Shown in pieces: positions 1-7,992 of a DNA stretch of 46,023 nt. Below the pieces are notes generated by a model. That model was not told the DNA's origin, did not search any database, and saw only the letters and a list, made by a program, of their open reading frames with translations. The stretch is from Cnuella takakiae (GTDB lineage: Bacteria > Bacteroidota > Bacteroidia > Chitinophagales > Chitinophagaceae): NCBI RefSeq assembly GCF_001953305.1, contig NZ_MTFE01000010.1:724359-770381 (forward strand), given 5' to 3'. Position numbers and translations under genes: made by a program. Each line of letters begins with the position of its first letter. Position 1 is the stretch's first letter.

Positions 1-61
1 GTTTTCCAAAACCATGCAACTGCAAACCGATGCCCATTACTGCCCGCTTCATATAAAATCA

Positions 62-96
62 TACAAATCATTTCCAATCCTACAAATCTGCGGTTC
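62..96 (+). repeat. Dispersed repeat, ACAAATCTGCGGTT family, copy 1
   Basis: Contains ACAAATCTGCGGTTC preceded by a TACAAATC half-copy. The same sequence recurs at 4041-4075 and inverted at 3831-3868. It lies just upstream of the TonB-receptor start and is not coding if the start at 149 is right. Confidence 0.7.
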
Positions 97-148
97 TTGT
101 GCAACTTTCCGCATCCTTCCTTGTTGTTTGCTTCACCAACCTCTGTGT

Positions 149-2581
149 ATGCGTTTGATCCTTAACCTGATTTTGCTTTTTCCCTTTTGTGTTTTTGCCC
201 AAAACAATGGCGTGCTGCGTGGTACGGTGATCAACAGGAATACGTTGCGACCCGTTGCTGCGGCATCCGTGGAGGTGGGCGGCACCGGTGCGGTTACGGA
301 TAGTGCCGGCGCCTTTCTGGTGTCGCTGCCGGTGGGTAGCTATGGGCTGAAAGTAACAGCGGTTGGCTATAAGGATCAGCAGCTCTTCAACCTGGTACTT
401 ACTTCGGGCAACGAAACCAGCATCAATATTGAACTGGAACCAACTGCCACCGAGCTGGCGGGCGTAACGGTGCGCAGCAACCGCCGCACGGCACGTGCCG
501 CTACCCTCGAAAGCCCGCTGAGTGTGCAACGCCTCACCACCGAGGAGATCCGCAGCAACCCCGGCGGCAACTTCGACATCAGCCGGGTGATCCAAACCTT
601 GCCGGGTGTGGGCGGTACTTCGGGATCGGTAGGAGCTTTTCGCAATGATATCATCATCCGCGGCGGAGCGCCCAACGAAAACGTATTTTACCTCGACGGC
701 ATCGAAATTCCCACCATCAACCATTTTGCTACCCAGGGCAGTGGCGGCGGACCTACCGGCATCCTCAACGTATCCTTTATCGAAGATGTGAAACTGAGCT
801 CCTCGGCTTTTGATGCCCGCTACGACAATGCGCTTTCTTCCGTGTTCCAGTTTCGGCAAAAGAACGGCAATCCCCGCCAGGTGCAGGGCAACTTGCGGCT
901 GAGCGCCACCGAGTTTGCTGCCACCTTCGAAGGACCCATTCAAAAAGACCGCACAACCTTCCTGGCATCGGTTCGGCGCAGCTATTTGCAGTTTTTGTTC
1001 AAGGCCATCGACCTGCCCATCCGGCCCAACTACTGGGATTTCCAGTTTAAGATAACGCACCGCATCAATCCCAAACTGACGCTTACGGCTTTGGGTGTGG
1101 GTGCCATCGACGAATTTTCGTTTGCCCAACCCCGCGAAGCCACACCTGAAAAGCTGTACATCATCAACAGCAACCCGCTGATTGAACAAAACAGCTATAC
1201 CCTGGGTGTATCGCTGCGCAAACAAATTGCAAACGGGTACTGGAACCTGGCCCTCAGCCGTAATAGCCTGGATAATTCGCTCGACCAGTTTGAAGACAAC
1301 GAGCAGCCCACGGAAGCGGAACGCAACCTGCGGGTGCGGTCTACTGAAGCAGAGAACAAGTTGCGTTTTGATGTCAATAAAAGTATAGGCGCATGGAGGT
1401 ATGCCTGGGGTGGGGTGGCCCAGGTAGCCGATTTTTCCAACACCACGTTTAACCGGATCCGAAAGGCGTTGTTTGACGAAAGCGGCAACCTGCTGCAACC
1501 TTCCGTAACCGTGAATTTTACCTCGCCTATCAAGCCTTTTCTTCGGTATGGCTTTTTTGCACAGGCGGGCCGCCGCTTTTGGGACAACCGCTTAGGGCTC
1601 AACTTTGGTATCCGCGCCGATGGCAACACGTTTACTGAGGGCGGCGCCAATTTGGGCCGCACCCTGTCGCTGCGTATTTCCGCCAGCTATGTGCTTGCCG
1701 ACAAATGGACCTGGAACGGTTCCATCGGCCGCTACTACCGCCTGCCCTCTTATCCCATACTGGGTTTTGCCAACAACGAAGGCGTGCTGGTAAATAAAGA
1801 CGCCCGCTATACCCGCAGTGATCATTATGTGACCGGTATCGAGTTCCTGCCTTCGGATGCTACCCGTTTTACGCTGGAAGGATTTTACAAGCGCTACGCA
1901 AATGTGGCGGTATCGGAAAGGGATGGCATTTCGCTGGCCAACCTGGGTGGCGACTTCGGCGTGCTGGGCAACGAACCCGTTACTACCGATGGCAAAGGCA
2001 ATAGCTATGGCATCGAGTTCTTTGCGCAGCAAAAACTGACCAGGCAGTTCTTTGGCGTGTTCAGCTATACCTGGTTTCACAGCCGCTTTAGCGGCCGCGA
2101 TGGCAGGCTGGTGGCCAGCGCCTGGGACAACCGGCACCTGCTGAGCGCCACGCTGGGTTATAAGCTGCCCCGCAACTGGGAATTAGGTTTGCGTTTCCGC
2201 TACCAGGGCGGCGCACCCTTTACGCCCTTTGATGCAGCGGCTTCCCGGCTCAATTACCTGTCGCGTGGTACCGGTGTGCTCGACTATGCCCGCATCAATA
2301 CCCTGCGGTTGCGAAACTTCAACGCTGCCGATATCCGTGTTGACAAGAAGTTCAACTACCGCAAATGGACCCTTGACCTCTTTATTGATATCAGCAATTT
2401 TTATGGTGCTACGCAACCAGCTTATCCCCAGTATACCTTCAGGCGCAACGAGGACAATACCGCTTTTTTATCCACAAACGGCCAGCCGGTAAAAGCCGAT
2501 GGCAGCAATGCCATACCGTTGATATTGGATAATGAAGACGGAACCCTGACGCCAACCTTTGGGTTTATTGTAGAGTTTTAA
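149..2581 (+). CDS. TonB-dependent outer-membrane receptor with carboxypeptidase-like N-terminal domain
   Basis: This 810-residue protein should import a ligand, not identifiable from sequence, across the outer membrane using TonB energy. The start ATG at 149 begins a clear signal peptide (MRLILNLILLFPFCVFAQ); the frame stays open upstream to an ATG at 14, but that extension has no signal-peptide character and contains a dispersed repeat. Residues ~22-105 form a CarboxypepD_reg-like domain (GVLRGTVIN... VTAVGYK). A plug follows (EEIRSNPGGNFDISRVIQ, IIIRGGAPNENVFYLDG), then a long beta-barrel ending in the aromatic IVEF typical of outer-membrane proteins. It is not a SusC: it lacks the VVVGYG segment and has no SusD partner. 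It stands alone upstream of a response regulator. Family assignment is secure; substrate is unknown. Confidence 0.9.
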   Translation: MRLILNLILLFPFCVFAQNNGVLRGTVINRNTLRPVAAASVEVGGTGAVTDSAGAFLVSLPVGSYGLKVTAVGYKDQQLFNLVLTSGNETSINIELEPTATELAGVTVRSNRRTARAATLESPLSVQRLTTEEIRSNPGGNFDISRVIQTLPGVGGTSGSVGAFRNDIIIRGGAPNENVFYLDGIEIPTINHFATQGSGGGPTGILNVSFIEDVKLSSSAFDARYDNALSSVFQFRQKNGNPRQVQGNLRLSATEFAATFEGPIQKDRTTFLASVRRSYLQFLFKAIDLPIRPNYWDFQFKITHRINPKLTLTALGVGAIDEFSFAQPREATPEKLYIINSNPLIEQNSYTLGVSLRKQIANGYWNLALSRNSLDNSLDQFEDNEQPTEAERNLRVRSTEAENKLRFDVNKSIGAWRYAWGGVAQVADFSNTTFNRIRKALFDESGNLLQPSVTVNFTSPIKPFLRYGFFAQAGRRFWDNRLGLNFGIRADGNTFTEGGANLGRTLSLRISASYVLADKWTWNGSIGRYYRLPSYPILGFANNEGVLVNKDARYTRSDHYVTGIEFLPSDATRFTLEGFYKRYANVAVSERDGISLANLGGDFGVLGNEPVTTDGKGNSYGIEFFAQQKLTRQFFGVFSYTWFHSRFSGRDGRLVASAWDNRHLLSATLGYKLPRNWELGLRFRYQGGAPFTPFDAAASRLNYLSRGTGVLDYARINTLRLRNFNAADIRVDKKFNYRKWTLDLFIDISNFYGATQPAYPQYTFRRNEDNTAFLSTNGQPVKADGSNAIPLILDNEDGTLTPTFGFIVEF

Positions 2582-2710
2582 AGAAAAAGTTGGGGTATAA
2601 ATTGCGCTTTCACTGAAGAGCTTTTAAAAACTGCCGTGTTAGCCTATTGAAATATAAGTGGTTAGTTTTTGGCACATCCTTTTTCTAAGCTATTTACAAC
2701 CTGCTCTGCT

Positions 2711-3121
2711 ATGACCAAGAGTACTATTGTTTACGCCGATGATGATTTGGATGACCTGTTTATTGTTGAGCAGGCCTTTGCTCCTTTTGCCGACCAGATC
2801 AACCTGGTACATGTACCGGATGGTCATGTTGCATTGAAAACCCTCAAAAAGCTTTGTGCCGATGGCGATGAGCCCTGCCTGGTGCTTTTGGATATGAACA
2901 TGCCTGTAATGGATGGCCGCCAAACCCTGATGGAAATGCGCCGCTTGGAACAGTTGTGCAACATACCCGTGGCCATTTTTACCACCTCATCCAGTATTTC
3001 AGATCAAAGATTTGCGCAGGAGTGGAATGCCCGCTACTTCACTAAACCCCTGGCATATGAAGAGTTGCAGCAACTGGCCCGCACCTTTGTACGTATTTGT
3101 GCCGACGAGGTAGAGAAGTGA
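2711..3121 (+). CDS. Single-domain response regulator (CheY-like receiver)
   Basis: This 136-residue protein is one receiver domain with no output domain. It should accept a phosphoryl group from a histidine kinase and act by protein-protein contact. The acidic pocket (YADDDLDD) is near the N-terminus, the phospho-acceptor Asp is in LLDMNMPVMDG, the switch Thr/Ser in FTTSSS and the conserved Lys in YFTKP. I chose ATG 2711 because it starts just before the first beta strand (MTKSTIVYADDD); an in-frame upstream start at 2669 would add 14 residues with no domain support. No histidine kinase is adjacent, so its partner lies elsewhere. The length and DDDxDD start resemble Rcp1-type receivers paired with bacteriophytochrome-like or hybrid kinases in this phylum; that partnership is inference. 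Confidence 0.88.
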   Translation: MTKSTIVYADDDLDDLFIVEQAFAPFADQINLVHVPDGHVALKTLKKLCADGDEPCLVLLDMNMPVMDGRQTLMEMRRLEQLCNIPVAIFTTSSSISDQRFAQEWNARYFTKPLAYEELQQLARTFVRICADEVEK

Positions 3122-3223
3122 GCATCAGGGATAAGTGATCAGGAATCAGTGATTGGGTATCAGGTTTGCAGGCTTTCTTCCCAAACCGAACACCTTTTAA
3201 CCAATACCCTTTTAATTTCGCCC

Positions 3224-3832
3224 ATGCTCATCCACATACATCCCCAGAACCCGCAGCCCCGTTTGATTCGCCAGGTAGCCGATGTGCTGCGCAAGGGTGG
3301 GGTGATCATTTATCCTACTGATACTATTTATGGCCTGGGTTGCGATATTCAGCATCAGAAAGCCGTGGAGCAAATCTGCCGCATCAAGGGTGTTGATCCG
3401 CAGAAGGCGCAGCTTTCCTTTGTGTGCCACGACCTGAGCCAACTGAGTGAATACGCCAAACAGCTGGCAACACCCGTGTACCGCACTTTGAAACAGTACC
3501 TGCCCGGGCCTTATACCTTTATTTTGGGTGCCAGCAAAAATGTACCTCGCCTGCTCAAAACCAAAAAAGACACCGTAGGTATCCGCGTACCCGATAATGC
3601 CATTGCCCGCTGTATTGTTGAGGAGTTGGGTAATCCCATTCTAAGTGCATCACTGCCGGGCGAATTTGTAGAAGAGTACACCGATCCGGAAACCATCCAC
3701 GACCGCTTTCATAAGCTGGTGGATATGGTGATTGATGGTGGCAATGGGGGCACCGTTCCATCCACCATTATTGATTTTACCGACGATGAGCCGGTACTGG
3801 TAAGGCAGGGGCTGGGTGAGTGGGACCAGTAA
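3224..3832 (+). CDS. YciO/YrdC/Sua5 family protein (L-threonylcarbamoyladenylate synthase-like)
   Basis: The protein has 202 residues and a YrdC fold. In this superfamily, TsaC/Sua5 makes threonylcarbamoyl-AMP for the t6A modification of tRNAs reading ANN codons. Visible hallmarks are the N-terminal KGGVIIYPTDTIYGLGCD segment, LPGPYTFIL and VGIRVPDN. The start MLIHIHPQNPQPRLI, the length and the end (STIIDFTDDEPVLVRQG) match the E. coli YciO branch better than TsaC, so its exact activity is less certain than the fold. ATG 3224 is chosen because homologues start here and a promoter-like TAATTTCG ends only three bases upstream (3213-3220). The gene is monocistronic and followed by a very strong hairpin. 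Confidence 0.88.
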   Translation: MLIHIHPQNPQPRLIRQVADVLRKGGVIIYPTDTIYGLGCDIQHQKAVEQICRIKGVDPQKAQLSFVCHDLSQLSEYAKQLATPVYRTLKQYLPGPYTFILGASKNVPRLLKTKKDTVGIRVPDNAIARCIVEELGNPILSASLPGEFVEEYTDPETIHDRFHKLVDMVIDGGNGGTVPSTIIDFTDDEPVLVRQGLGEWDQ

Positions 3833-3868
3833 CCGCAGATTTGTGTGAGTACAAATGATTTGTATGAA
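3831..3868 (-). repeat. Dispersed repeat, ACAAATCTGCGGTT family, inverted copy 2
   Basis: Reverse complement reads TACAAATCATTTGTACTCAC followed by ACAAATCTGCGGTT. It begins at the last base of the yciO-like stop codon and faces copy 3 (4041-4075) across the hairpin at 3987-4028. Confidence 0.7.
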
Positions 3869-3986
3869 CGTACCTACAACACTTCCTTTTTGATCATAGA
3901 AAGCGAAGTTTTTGTTTGCTGAAAAATATTGTATCTGAATTGGTAAATGTTGAGGATGTGCGCTTAGTGAGGTACAATTGATAGAT

Positions 3987-4028
3987 AAATAGCGAATGCC
4001 CTGCAGCACTGCAGGGCATTCGCTATTT
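3987..4028. terminator. Long perfect hairpin between convergent genes
   Basis: Arms 3987-4006 and 4009-4028 are a perfect 20-bp inverted repeat (AAATAGCGAATGCCCTGCAG and its complement) around two bases. The outer A/T-rich ends provide a T run in both directions, so it can end transcription from the yciO-like gene and from rnhB. It is flanked by facing copies of the ACAAATCTGCGGTT repeat, so it may also be the centre of a ~245-bp inverted-repeat element. Confidence 0.75.
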
Positions 4029-4040
4029 AGAAAGTAGTCT

Positions 4041-4075
4041 TACAAATCGTTTTCAATCACACAAATCTGCGGTTC
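4041..4075 (+). repeat. Dispersed repeat, ACAAATCTGCGGTT family, copy 3
   Basis: Near-identical to 62-96 in the same orientation and to 3831-3868 inverted. The remaining sequence to 4236 holds a weak AAACGCC/GGCGTTT hairpin (4080-4107) and no supportable gene. Confidence 0.7.
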
Positions 4076-4236
4076 ATAGAAACGCCACCCGGAAACGAGC
4101 GGCGTTTGTTAACCTTCAACCATTCTTTTACGGCAGATCATTTTCGAAATGCAGCTATAGGTTAGACAATCAGGAAGCTTCATTTCGCTGCTTGTTTTTC
4201 AAAATAGTTATCACAGCTGGTTATAAACTCTGCCGT

Positions 4237-4818
4237 TTAGCGATAATCAAGCCGGAAGGAAGTACGGTGGTATGCCGATGGGCCGTGCTGGTTCAGCGCC
4301 TGCTGGTGGTCTTTGGTGGCGTAGCCTTTGTTTTTTGCCCAGTTGTATTGCGGCAGTTCTACATGCAGGGTATGCATGTAATCGTCGCGGTAGGTTTTTG
4401 CCAAAATAGAAGCCGCTGCAATGGATGCGTATTTACCGTCGCCCTGTACAATGCACTGGTGCGGGATAAAAGGATAAGGCGTAAAACGGTTGCCGTCGAT
4501 AAGCAGCAAACCCGGTTTGGTGCTGAGCTTTTCTATCGCCAGGTGCATGGATTGGAAAGAAGCCTTCAGGATATTGATGCGATCAATTTCCTGGTTGCAT
4601 AATGAGGCAACCGCCCAAGCCACCGCTTCTTTTTCGATGATGGGCCGCAGCAGTTCCCGGTCGCGCTCCGACAGCTTTTTGGAATCGTTAAGCAGGGGGT
4701 GGTAAAAGTCTTGCGGCAGGATCACCGCGGCAGCAAACACCGGCCCGGCCAAACATCCGCGGCCAGCCTCGTCGCAGCCGGCTTCCAGTAGCTCGGCTTG
4801 AAAATAGGGTTGGAGCAT
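4237..4818 (-). CDS. rnhB: Ribonuclease HII
   Basis: RNase HII (193 residues) removes ribonucleotides misincorporated into DNA and the RNA strand of RNA/DNA hybrids. The signature [16 protein letters not shown] is at residues 15-30, with catalytic Asp16 and Glu17. A third acidic residue, Asp108, is in LLLIDGN, and the conserved block with [17 protein letters not shown] follows. I start at ATG 4818 ([14 protein letters not shown]) because a full-consensus TACCTTTG box (4823-4830) ends four bases before it, although the frame is open to 4899. Length is normal. It lies downstream of paaD on the same strand, but an inverted repeat and its own promoter box suggest independent transcription. Confidence 0.95.
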   Translation of the reverse strand: MLQPYFQAELLEAGCDEAGRGCLAGPVFAAAVILPQDFYHPLLNDSKKLSERDRELLRPIIEKEAVAWAVASLCNQEIDRINILKASFQSMHLAIEKLSTKPGLLLIDGNRFTPYPFIPHQCIVQGDGKYASIAAASILAKTYRDDYMHTLHVELPQYNWAKNKGYATKDHQQALNQHGPSAYHRTSFRLDYR

Positions 4819-4850
4819 GGGGCAAAGGTAACAGAAGCCTTGAGCTATTA

Positions 4851-4888
4851 GCTGCTGGCTTTTGGCTAATAACCAATAGCCAGCAGCC
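4851..4888. repeat. Inverted repeat after paaD (GCTGCTGGCT family)
   Basis: GCTGCTGGCT and AGCCAGCAGC form the arms, with TTGGCTAAT/AATAGCC inside. A related sequence is at 7890-7940. It begins directly after the paaD stop codon on the minus strand and could end the paa transcript, though it has no T tract. Confidence 0.55.
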
Positions 4889-4889
4889 T

Positions 4890-5405
4890 TTAATGGCATT
4901 TGAAATAATCAAAAGCTTCCCTGCAATCTGTACAGCGGTAAAGTGCCTTGCAGGCTGTGGAGCCAAACTGCGAAATAAGCTCGGTATGCCAGCTGTTGCA
5001 GTGCGGGCACTGGATGGCTTCTGTAGCAAAAAGTTCCTGGTGGCAAACCTGCTGTTTGGGATTGGGTGGTGCAATGCCGTATGCCCGGAGCTTTTTCTTG
5101 CCCCCTTCCGTCATCCAGTCGGTAGTCCAGGCGGGCGATAATTGTTGTATGATCTGTACCTCACGAATGCCGTATTCCATCAGTTTCAAACGAATATCCA
5201 TGCTGATGGTGTCCATTGCCGGGCAGCCGGAATAGGTGGGGGTGATGGTAATGGTGAGTTTGCCACTTGCATCAAGTTGTACCCCACGCAGCACACCCAA
5301 GTCGATGATGGACAGTACCGGCACTTCGGGGTCTTTTACCTTTTCCAGTATGGACCAAACTTCCTGTTCGGTAATGCGGCTGGTATCTGTTGTTTTACTT
5401 ACCAC
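4890..5405 (-). CDS. paaD: Phenylacetyl-CoA epoxidase subunit PaaD (MIP18-type Fe-S maturation factor)
   Basis: This 171-residue accessory protein of the PaaABCE oxygenase is thought to help assemble or insert its iron or Fe-S centres. Residues ~10-90 form a DUF59/MIP18 domain ([34 protein letters not shown]). The C-terminal half has a zinc-ribbon arrangement with two Cys pairs (CPHC and CTDC) plus CKALY, ending FDYFKCH. The start is GTG at 5405, which overlaps the last seven bases of paaC (TGGTAA shared), indicating translational coupling. Length and domain order are normal. It is the last gene of the paa run. Confidence 0.9.
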   Translation of the reverse strand: MVSKTTDTSRITEQEVWSILEKVKDPEVPVLSIIDLGVLRGVQLDASGKLTITITPTYSGCPAMDTISMDIRLKLMEYGIREVQIIQQLSPAWTTDWMTEGGKKKLRAYGIAPPNPKQQVCHQELFATEAIQCPHCNSWHTELISQFGSTACKALYRCTDCREAFDYFKCH

Positions 5406-6265
5406 TGCTGGTTGGGATAGGTTCTTTGGAGGTACTGCATTTCGGCAAGCAGGTGGCCCATGTGTTCGGTATGGATGCCTGCTTTTCCACCCTTCTGAAA
5501 AGGTTTATTGGTGGGCACTGTTAAGCCAGCTTCGCCAAACACCCGGTGGATGTGGTTTTGCCAGCTTACCTGCACCTCCTCCAAGCGGATGGGGATGCCG
5601 GAAGCGGCTGCATCCAATTCTATTTGGCTTGGTTCAAATAATTCTGCGGTATAAGGCCATAGTTCCGTAAGCGCCTTGTTGATGCGGCGGTTGCTCTCCT
5701 CCGTACCATCGCCCAGTCTGATCACCCATTCGGCACTCCAGCGCAGGTGATAGGTAACTTCCTTGATACCCTTTGCTGCAATGGCAGCCAGCTGTTGGTC
5801 GCTGCCCTGTGCCAACTGCTGAAACAGCGGCAATTGGTAAGCACTGAACAGGTACTGCCGTAAAATGGTAAAAGCCCAATCGCCCTTTGGTAGTTCACAA
5901 AGCAGCAGGTTCAGGTACTGCCTTTCGTCGCGTAAAAATGCAAGGTCGTCTTCCTGCAACTCGCGGTTGAAGGCTATCCAGGGCCGGGGCAATAAATTAT
6001 TAAAGGATGCTTTGCCTGCATCTTTGCTTTCGTTGTAAGCCTGTGCAGCATAAGCAAAAAAGTTGCGTGCCTGCCCAATCAGGTCCAGTGCGATATTGGT
6101 GATGGCAATGTCCTGTTCCAGTACCGGTCCATGGGCGGTCCATTCGGCATTGCGCTGACCAAGGACAAGGGCACTATCGGCCAGATGAAGGATAAAACCC
6201 CCTGTCCCCCTAAAGGGGGAACTTAGGCCGGAGTTCCCTGTATCCTTTGTAATTGTTTGCAGCAT
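5399..6265 (-). CDS. paaC: Phenylacetyl-CoA epoxidase structural subunit PaaC, with repeat-derived N-terminus
   Basis: PaaC is the ferritin-like partner that forms the heterodimer with catalytic PaaA and is itself redox-inactive. The body (LADSALVLGQRNAEWTAHGPVLEQDIAITNIALDLIGQARN... [24 protein letters not shown]) is a textbook PaaC. The first ~23 residues are not: residues 13-23 (GLSSPFRGTGG) are encoded by one arm of a palindromic repeat whose other arm lies in the paaB-paaC gap (element 6197-6352). The start codon ATG 6265 lies between the two arms. At 288 residues it is somewhat longer than the usual ~250. The repeat keeps frame, so the gene should still be functional. Confidence 0.93.
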   Translation of the reverse strand: MLQTITKDTGNSGLSSPFRGTGGFILHLADSALVLGQRNAEWTAHGPVLEQDIAITNIALDLIGQARNFFAYAAQAYNESKDAGKASFNNLLPRPWIAFNRELQEDDLAFLRDERQYLNLLLCELPKGDWAFTILRQYLFSAYQLPLFQQLAQGSDQQLAAIAAKGIKEVTYHLRWSAEWVIRLGDGTEESNRRINKALTELWPYTAELFEPSQIELDAAASGIPIRLEEVQVSWQNHIHRVFGEAGLTVPTNKPFQKGGKAGIHTEHMGHLLAEMQYLQRTYPNQQW

Positions 6266-6352
6266 GAAGTGTTATTGCTCTTGAAAATGAATGTTTATAT
6301 CTGAACTGGCAGGTTAGTCGACCTAAGTTCCCCCTTCAGGGGGACAGGGGGT
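6197..6352. repeat. 156-bp inverted-repeat element spanning the paaB/paaC junction
   Basis: Arms 6197-6227 and 6322-6352 are 31 bp each and match at 30 positions when one is inverted (core CCCCCTGTCCCCCT then AAGGGGGAACTTAGG). Each arm is itself a small palindrome. The left arm is translated in PaaC, the element contains the paaC start codon, and the right arm ends two bases before the paaB stop codon. The length is a multiple of three. It looks like a non-autonomous mobile or REP-like element. Confidence 0.8.
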
Positions 6353-6353
6353 A

Positions 6354-6749
6354 TCACATGTGTCCCACTTCGTCCGGCAGATCGTAAAATGTAGGATGGC
6401 GGTACACCTTGTCGTTGGCAGGTTCGTAAAAGCTTTCAGCATCATCGGGGTTGGAAGCATGTATGTATTTGCTTTCCACCACCCAGATGCTCACGCCTTC
6501 CTGCCGGCGTGTATATACGTCGCGGGCATTTTCAATGGCCATCTGTGCATCGGCGGCATGGAGCGAGCCTACGTGTTTGTGGTCGAGTCCTTGTTTGGAG
6601 CGGATGAAAACTTCCCATAAAGGCCAGGCAGCCCCTCCCCGGCCCTCCCCGGTGGGAAGGGAGTTGGGAGTGCCGTTCGATTCAGTTTGGCCGCCACCTT
6701 TGATGGCGTCGTAATCGCCGTAGTATTGTTTGTACGAAGGAAAGGTCAT
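6354..6749 (-). CDS. paaB: Phenylacetyl-CoA epoxidase subunit PaaB, with 41-residue repeat-containing N-terminal extension
   Basis: PaaB is a small subunit that helps hold the PaaAC heterodimers together. Residues 42-131 (WPLWEVFIRSKQGLDHKHVG, YTRRQEGVSIWVVESKYI, YRHPTFYDLPDEVGHM) are a complete PaaB, which normally has ~90-95 residues and begins at about this Trp. Residues 1-41 are extra: residues 28-41 (PNSLPTGEGRGGAA) are encoded by a GC-rich palindromic repeat at 6629-6667, and the preceding Tyr/Gly-rich part has no recognisable origin. No better start is visible next to WPLWEV, so the extension appears to be translated. It sits between paaA and paaC; the gap to paaA carries another dispersed repeat. 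Confidence 0.93.
   Translation of the reverse strand: MTFPSYKQYYGDYDAIKGGGQTESNGTPNSLPTGEGRGGAAWPLWEVFIRSKQGLDHKHVGSLHAADAQMAIENARDVYTRRQEGVSIWVVESKYIHASNPDDAESFYEPANDKVYRHPTFYDLPDEVGHM
6629..6667. repeat. GC-rich CCCCTCCCCGGCCC repeat inside paaB
   Basis: Contains CCCCTCCCCGGCCCTCCCC followed by a GGTGGGAAGGGAG end. It is nearly identical to the two arms at 45814-45848 and 45902-45936. Read on the coding strand of paaB it encodes NSLPTGEGRGGA, the same peptide given by the 45902-45936 copy. Confidence 0.85.
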
Positions 6750-6796
6750 CGTTGATGTTTGATAAAGGTGATAACCGGAAAGATGCGTTTACAAAA

Positions 6797-6839
6797 GTTC
6801 TTTGTGCAACTTCCTGTCTTTGTGTCTTAGTGGTTCAAA
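6797..6839 (-). repeat. Dispersed CCACAAAGACACAAAGG-family repeat between paaA and paaB
   Basis: Contains CTTTGTGTCTTAGTGGTTC, the complement of the family consensus found at 9426-9562 and 45102-45175. It fills almost all of the 94-bp paaA-paaB gap and ends five bases from the paaA stop codon. Confidence 0.75.
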
Positions 6840-6843
6840 AAAG

Positions 6844-7791
6844 CTATGCAGCAACAGCCGCTTTTCGCGCAGCCCTTTTCTCCGCATGCGCCACTGCAGC
6901 TTCCCTTACCCAGGCACCATCTTCCCAGGCTTTTTTACGGGCATCGAGACGTTCTTTATTGCAGGGGCCGTTGCCGCCTACCACCTGCCAGAACTCTTCC
7001 CAGTTGATCTTGCCGAAATCGTAATGGCCTCGTTCCTCGTTCCATTTGAGGTCGGGGTCGGGGAGGGTGAGACCCAGCACTTTTGCCTGCTCGGCGATCA
7101 TGTCTACAAAGCGCTGGCGCAGCTCGTCGTTCGAAAAGCGCTTGATCTTCCATTGCATGCTGGCCTCGCTGTTGGTGCTGTCGCTATCATGGGGACCAAA
7201 CATCATCAGGCTGGGCCACCACCAGCGGTTGAGGGCATCCTGTGCCATGGCCTTTTGCTCGGCACTGCCCTGGCAGAGCACGAGCAGGCTTTCAAAACCC
7301 TGCCGCTGGTGAAAGCTTTCTTCCTTGCACACCCGTATCATGGCGCGGCTGTATGGGCCGTAGCTGGTACGGCATAACGGCACCTGGTTCATGATGGCGG
7401 CGCCATCCACCAGCCAGCCGATGGCACCCATGTCGGCCCAGGTGAGCGTGGGATAGTTGAAGATGGAAGAATATTTAGCCTTGCCGCTATGCAGCTGGGC
7501 AATCATTTCATCGCGACTAATGCCTAAAGTTTCGGCAGCGCTGTACAGGTACAGGCCATGGCCGGCTTCGTCCTGAACTTTGGCCAGCAGAATTTGTTTG
7601 CGTTTGAGCGAGGGGGCGCGGCTGATCCAGGCGCCTTCGGGCAGCATGCCTACTATTTCGCTATGGGCATGCTGCGAAATCTGGCGGATCAGGGTTTGCC
7701 GGTATTTGTCGGGCATCCAGTCCTTGGGCTCAATGCGGGTTTCCGCATCGATCTTTTGCTGGAATGTGTTTTCCAAATAGTGAACAAGCAT
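6844..7791 (-). CDS. paaA: Phenylacetyl-CoA epoxidase catalytic subunit PaaA
   Basis: PaaA is the di-iron monooxygenase subunit that epoxidises the ring of phenylacetyl-CoA. Ferritin-like iron ligands are visible: Glu45 in [11 protein letters not shown], an E-x2-H motif at Glu75-His78 ([13 protein letters not shown]), and a second EExxH in [13 protein letters not shown]. The 315-residue length is normal. The start ATG 7791 ([20 protein letters not shown]) matches the usual PaaA start; the frame is open to 7887 but that part is unlike the family. A TACCTTTA box about 22 bases upstream probably marks its promoter, so paaABCD may be transcribed separately from paaE, which lies 1.8 kb upstream beyond an oppositely oriented hydrolase gene. 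Confidence 0.96.
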   Translation of the reverse strand: MLVHYLENTFQQKIDAETRIEPKDWMPDKYRQTLIRQISQHAHSEIVGMLPEGAWISRAPSLKRKQILLAKVQDEAGHGLYLYSAAETLGISRDEMIAQLHSGKAKYSSIFNYPTLTWADMGAIGWLVDGAAIMNQVPLCRTSYGPYSRAMIRVCKEESFHQRQGFESLLVLCQGSAEQKAMAQDALNRWWWPSLMMFGPHDSDSTNSEASMQWKIKRFSNDELRQRFVDMIAEQAKVLGLTLPDPDLKWNEERGHYDFGKINWEEFWQVVGGNGPCNKERLDARKKAWEDGAWVREAAVAHAEKRAARKAAVAA

Positions 7792-7889
7792 GTGCAATCG
7801 TTTAAAACTAAAGGTACAAAAACGGTACCCACCCGGTTGATAAGAAAGCGCCAAGATTTGGGTACGGCACTTGCTGCTGCAAAACAAGC

Positions 7890-7940
7890 TTTTGGCCGTT
7901 GGCTGTTAGCTTTTAGCCACTGGCTGCTTGCTGTTATTGC
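7890..7940. repeat. Dispersed repeat between paaA and the GH30 gene
   Basis: Contains GGCTGTTAGCTTTTAGCCAC and nearby TTGGC/GCCA alternations, resembling the inverted repeat at 4851-4888. It marks one edge of the GH30 gene that separates paaE from paaA. Confidence 0.5.
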
Positions 7941-7992
7941 TTCTTTTAAACACTGCATCATTCAACTGTATCTTTCAAGCCACCTTTTTGCC

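Noticed and set aside
3149-3223. N-terminal extension of the YciO-like protein from an upstream in-frame start.
   Set aside because: It is unlike the family and contains the promoter-like TAATTTCG just before the ATG at 3224.
6354-6749. An internal start for PaaB that would leave the repeat untranslated.
   Set aside because: No ATG, GTG or TTG in frame was found between the repeat and the conserved WPLWEV, so the extension seems to be translated.
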